A DNA stretch of 50,086 nucleotides from a virus. Numbering within the stretch: position 1 is the stretch's first letter; each line of letters begins with the position of its first letter. Under the pieces are notes generated by a model. That model searched no databases. It was not told the DNA's origin and worked only from the letters and a program-made list of their open reading frames with translations. Location of the stretch: the IMG/VR virus record IMGVR_UViG_3300031566_000061, positions 1 through 50,086 of that record. One strand, 5' to 3'. A program made the translations under genes and the position numbers. This document shows positions 47,925-50,086 of the stretch, one piece after another.

Positions 47925-48560
47925 CTACATTAGTTTGAATCGTAAATAAGAATACCCAGTATTGGGATTTTCGACCTTAAGCTCAATCGAGTCGTAAAAC
48001 TTAAAATCGACTGTAGCCATATTAAGCGTGTAATCGATAATCCCATCTATCGCAGGCCCAAGCGGGATTGTCGTTATTTCAATATCGGTATTGCCTTCAG
48101 GCTTTGTTCTAATCTTAAGGGTGAAGTCTCCGGGTAATTCTTTTTGGCATTCAATCCGAAGGCCTATCTTGCCATTTATTGAAATCGGCCTTGATGTAAT
48201 AGGCCAGGCTTCCCCGTTCTCATATCTTTGGAAAGTGTAATCACACTCAATACTCGAAGGGAAAATACTTTCATACTCTGTGTTAACCTGAGTAGTTTTA
48301 AGATAAGCTGTGTTTGCAAAATAGTTTCCACCAATCCTCTCTTTTGCTTTTACCAAATTGTCAAAATCCTTGTATGGCATATCAACAACACCAATTACCA
48401 AAGGATAAACGTCGGTATTATTCCAATTATCTTTGTACCATTTGGCTAAATCTTGATCCGGTTCAGAGTACCCATAGATTTTACCCGTCTCCGGGTTAAA
48501 CTGAATATGGCAGTATTCCGATAGAGTTTTTGTATCCGTGTGAATACTCAATATGTTCAT
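47925..48560 (-). CDS. Hypothetical tail-fibre-region protein
   Basis: The 211-residue product (MNILSIHTDTKTLSEYCHIQ...) has an N-terminal half with alpha/beta elements and a C-terminal half of alternating strands (GKIGLRIECQKELPGDFTLK, PNTGYSYLRFKLM) like a virion beta domain. It lies between tail tip and LamG protein, eleven bases behind the former, with AAAGGAG. A tail or baseplate role is inferred from position only. Confidence 0.6.
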   Translation of the reverse strand: MNILSIHTDTKTLSEYCHIQFNPETGKIYGYSEPDQDLAKWYKDNWNNTDVYPLVIGVVDMPYKDFDNLVKAKERIGGNYFANTAYLKTTQVNTEYESIFPSSIECDYTFQRYENGEAWPITSRPISINGKIGLRIECQKELPGDFTLKIRTKPEGNTDIEITTIPLGPAIDGIIDYTLNMATVDFKFYDSIELKVENPNTGYSYLRFKLM

Positions 48561-48570
48561 AGAGACTCCT

Positions 48571-50086
48571 TTATGCCTGTTGTTCTAAGATTGCTCTAAC
48601 ACTTATGTCCCCTGCATTTGTATTTCTAAACCATACTTGTGCATTCCCACCGGATGCAACCTGATATGCTTTTATTGCAAACCTATCATTTGTATTATTC
48701 TCAACTATAGTTACGCCCATGTATACCGGGTTTACAGACCCAACAAATGTAGTAGCCAAAACTACATTATTACCAGTTATAGTTATTGCAACGGTTCTTT
48801 TTTCCCGTATGGTTGCCCCATTCCCTATTTGTAAAGAATTGCCTAAAATAAGTTTTGATGAAATTATGATATCCTGTGGACTACTAATCCCAAACCTACC
48901 AAGAGGGTCTCCACCTAAAAAAAGTGAAAGATTATTTAGGTCAGTTATCCTAAACCCCTCGTATTCACCTCCAGGATATTTTTTAATACCTTCTTTATTT
49001 AATTCATATATATTATTCCATTGTGTTGAAAAGTACTGGAACCTAATATCATTTGAGTCTATCACAGTTCTTACACTTGAAGGGTCAGGCTTAAGCGGAT
49101 CTGTTTGATCGTAGTTTGTACAGTAAACCCCAGTGTTATCCACTTTGAATTGATAAGCAGCCCCCCATATAGTCGACCCGGCTTCTATGGTTCCACTTAT
49201 CAGGACGTCCCCTGACAATTGTAATTGAGCACTTCCAGCATTCCAGTAAAAGAAGGTATCACTTCCAAAGGTATAACCACCATTGCCACCATAAAGGCTA
49301 CCATCTACAGCCTGATAAGTTTTCCATGCCGAATTCGCGAAAATACCTATCTTATCACTACCGACATAGGCACCATTTACCGCTGGAGTTCCTGCGGCTA
49401 CATGGGGGTACAGCACTTCATTAATAACTTCCTCAAAGCTCTTCCCGTCCTGCTCTACCGTTGCAAAATCGGTAACCTCGGCAGCGCTATTTTTCATACG
49501 CCCAAAAACAGCATAGTCAGCACTTGCGAGTATGGTACCACCTATCGTTTTGAAAACACTATTTTCAATCTTTGCTATGCTTGCAACATTGGTTGTTCTA
49601 TTAACGATCAAGAAACCATCCACTATGGCATTCGGATTAATTATACCCTTTAATACTGGAAGGATTTCTCCGCGATAGGTTATATATCCATCCACGTCCG
49701 CCGGTAACCCGGATTGATCGTATCCGTGGGTATAGATTTCTCCAGGGTTTGGAGTTATAAAGCTTTCATAGTTGACCTTGCAAGCGATGCCAGGTCTCCC
49801 AACATCCGCACCATCGGAAACATTATCAGCCCAAACTTCCGTTACTTCTATCCAGTCTACATGTAATTCAGTAAGACCCATGCCAGTCCAGTTAAGAAAC
49901 AGAATAGAAAAATACTTGGCGGTTGCAGTAGGGATGTAATCATATTCATATGTTACGTAGCTTGTTGTTATAGGCCCATTACTGACAAAAGTTATTTCGC
50001 GTGTATCCTCTGTAACGACAGGGTTTGAAGTTCCAGCGTTATTTGATATGTGAGTCTTTCCAACTGGAAGTTCCGTGTCAAATTCC
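48571..50086 (-). CDS. Tail tip / host-specificity protein, C-terminal part
   Basis: The frame is open from the right edge to the stop at 48571 and continues the protein that starts at 4261, in frame after removing the 131-bp overlap. This part (about residues 1,421-1,881) is beta-rich: VNYESFITPNPGEIYTHGYD, repeated ISGTIEAG-like and GDVLI turns, a fibre-like region (GNGGYTFGSDTFFYWNAG) and an end like other fibre tips (NTNAGDISVRAILEQQA). An ATG at 49881 is internal, not the start. Confidence 0.85.
   Translation of the reverse strand, partial: EFDTELPVGKTHISNNAGTSNPVVTEDTREITFVSNGPITTSYVTYEYDYIPTATAKYFSILFLNWTGMGLTELHVDWIEVTEVWADNVSDGADVGRPGIACKVNYESFITPNPGEIYTHGYDQSGLPADVDGYITYRGEILPVLKGIINPNAIVDGFLIVNRTTNVASIAKIENSVFKTIGGTILASADYAVFGRMKNSAAEVTDFATVEQDGKSFEEVINEVLYPHVAAGTPAVNGAYVGSDKIGIFANSAWKTYQAVDGSLYGGNGGYTFGSDTFFYWNAGSAQLQLSGDVLISGTIEAGSTIWGAAYQFKVDNTGVYCTNYDQTDPLKPDPSSVRTVIDSNDIRFQYFSTQWNNIYELNKEGIKKYPGGEYEGFRITDLNNLSLFLGGDPLGRFGISSPQDIIISSKLILGNSLQIGNGATIREKRTVAITITGNNVVLATTFVGSVNPVYMGVTIVENNTNDRFAIKAYQVASGGNAQVWFRNTNAGDISVRAILEQQA
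49956..50086. repeat. Terminal direct repeat, right copy
   Basis: Second copy of bases 1-131, one mismatch at 50082. Removing one copy gives a unit of 49,955 bp. Confidence 0.95.

Noticed and set aside
49881-49881. Separate gene starting at 49881 for the right-edge tail protein
   Set aside because: The frame is open upstream through the terminal repeat into the gene starting at 4261, and no ribosome site precedes this ATG.

Overview
The window is a complete, circularly permuted genome of a tailed dsDNA phage with siphovirus-type tail genes (tape measure, tail tube and frameshifted tail chaperone, no sheath). Bases 1-131 recur at 49956-50086 with one mismatch. The large tail-tip gene that runs off the left edge continues in frame at the right edge (1,881 codons in total). 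The genetic unit is therefore 49,955 bp, and the window ends are an arbitrary cut. The host cannot be named: genes use strong Shine-Dalgarno sites, promoters are sigma70-like and base composition is moderately AT-rich. No integrase or clear immunity module is visible, so the lifestyle is undetermined.

Layout. (1) Late operon on the minus strand, from a promoter at 18.34-18.37 kb leftwards through position 1 and on to 44.05 kb: small and large terminase, portal-MuF fusion, prohead protease, HK97-type capsid, head-tail connectors, tail terminator, tail tube, tail chaperone with a -1 frameshift site, tape measure, a small lipoprotein, tail tip, two accessory tail/adhesion proteins, a coiled-coil membrane protein and an M23-type lysin. 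(2) 18.4-19.6 kb, plus strand: a palindrome-containing promoter, a long GC-rich structured leader and two small winged-helix proteins ending at a strong terminator. (3) 19.6-29.5 kb, minus strand: ASCH protein, zinc-ribbon proteins, a replication-initiator candidate carrying nine 33-bp repeats (possible origin), a Dam-type methylase, an HTH protein, YqaJ exonuclease, RecT/Bet annealase and many small proteins. (4) 29.7-44.05 kb, plus strand: HAD nucleotidase, zinc-ribbon repeat protein, methylase remnant, a second methyltransferase, DnaB helicase and many small unknown proteins. It is interrupted at 37.57-38.44 kb by two minus-strand membrane proteins.

The most unusual content is RNA- and repeat-based. 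At 34.9-37.5 kb, short tRNA-like minihelices (7-bp acceptor-like stem, D-loop-like linker, consensus T-arm, no anticodon arm) sit between genes. Each is followed by a small hairpin, whose stem shows compensatory changes between copies, and a ribosome-binding site. Several early promoters carry a TGTAACA-type palindrome between or over the -35/-10 boxes, which suggests one shared phage regulator. GC-rich palindromic repeats of about 60 bp occur as a five-copy tandem array inside a gene and as dispersed relatives. Around 19.5-20.7 kb two unrelated small genes sit between the same pair of flanking repeats, like exchangeable cassettes.
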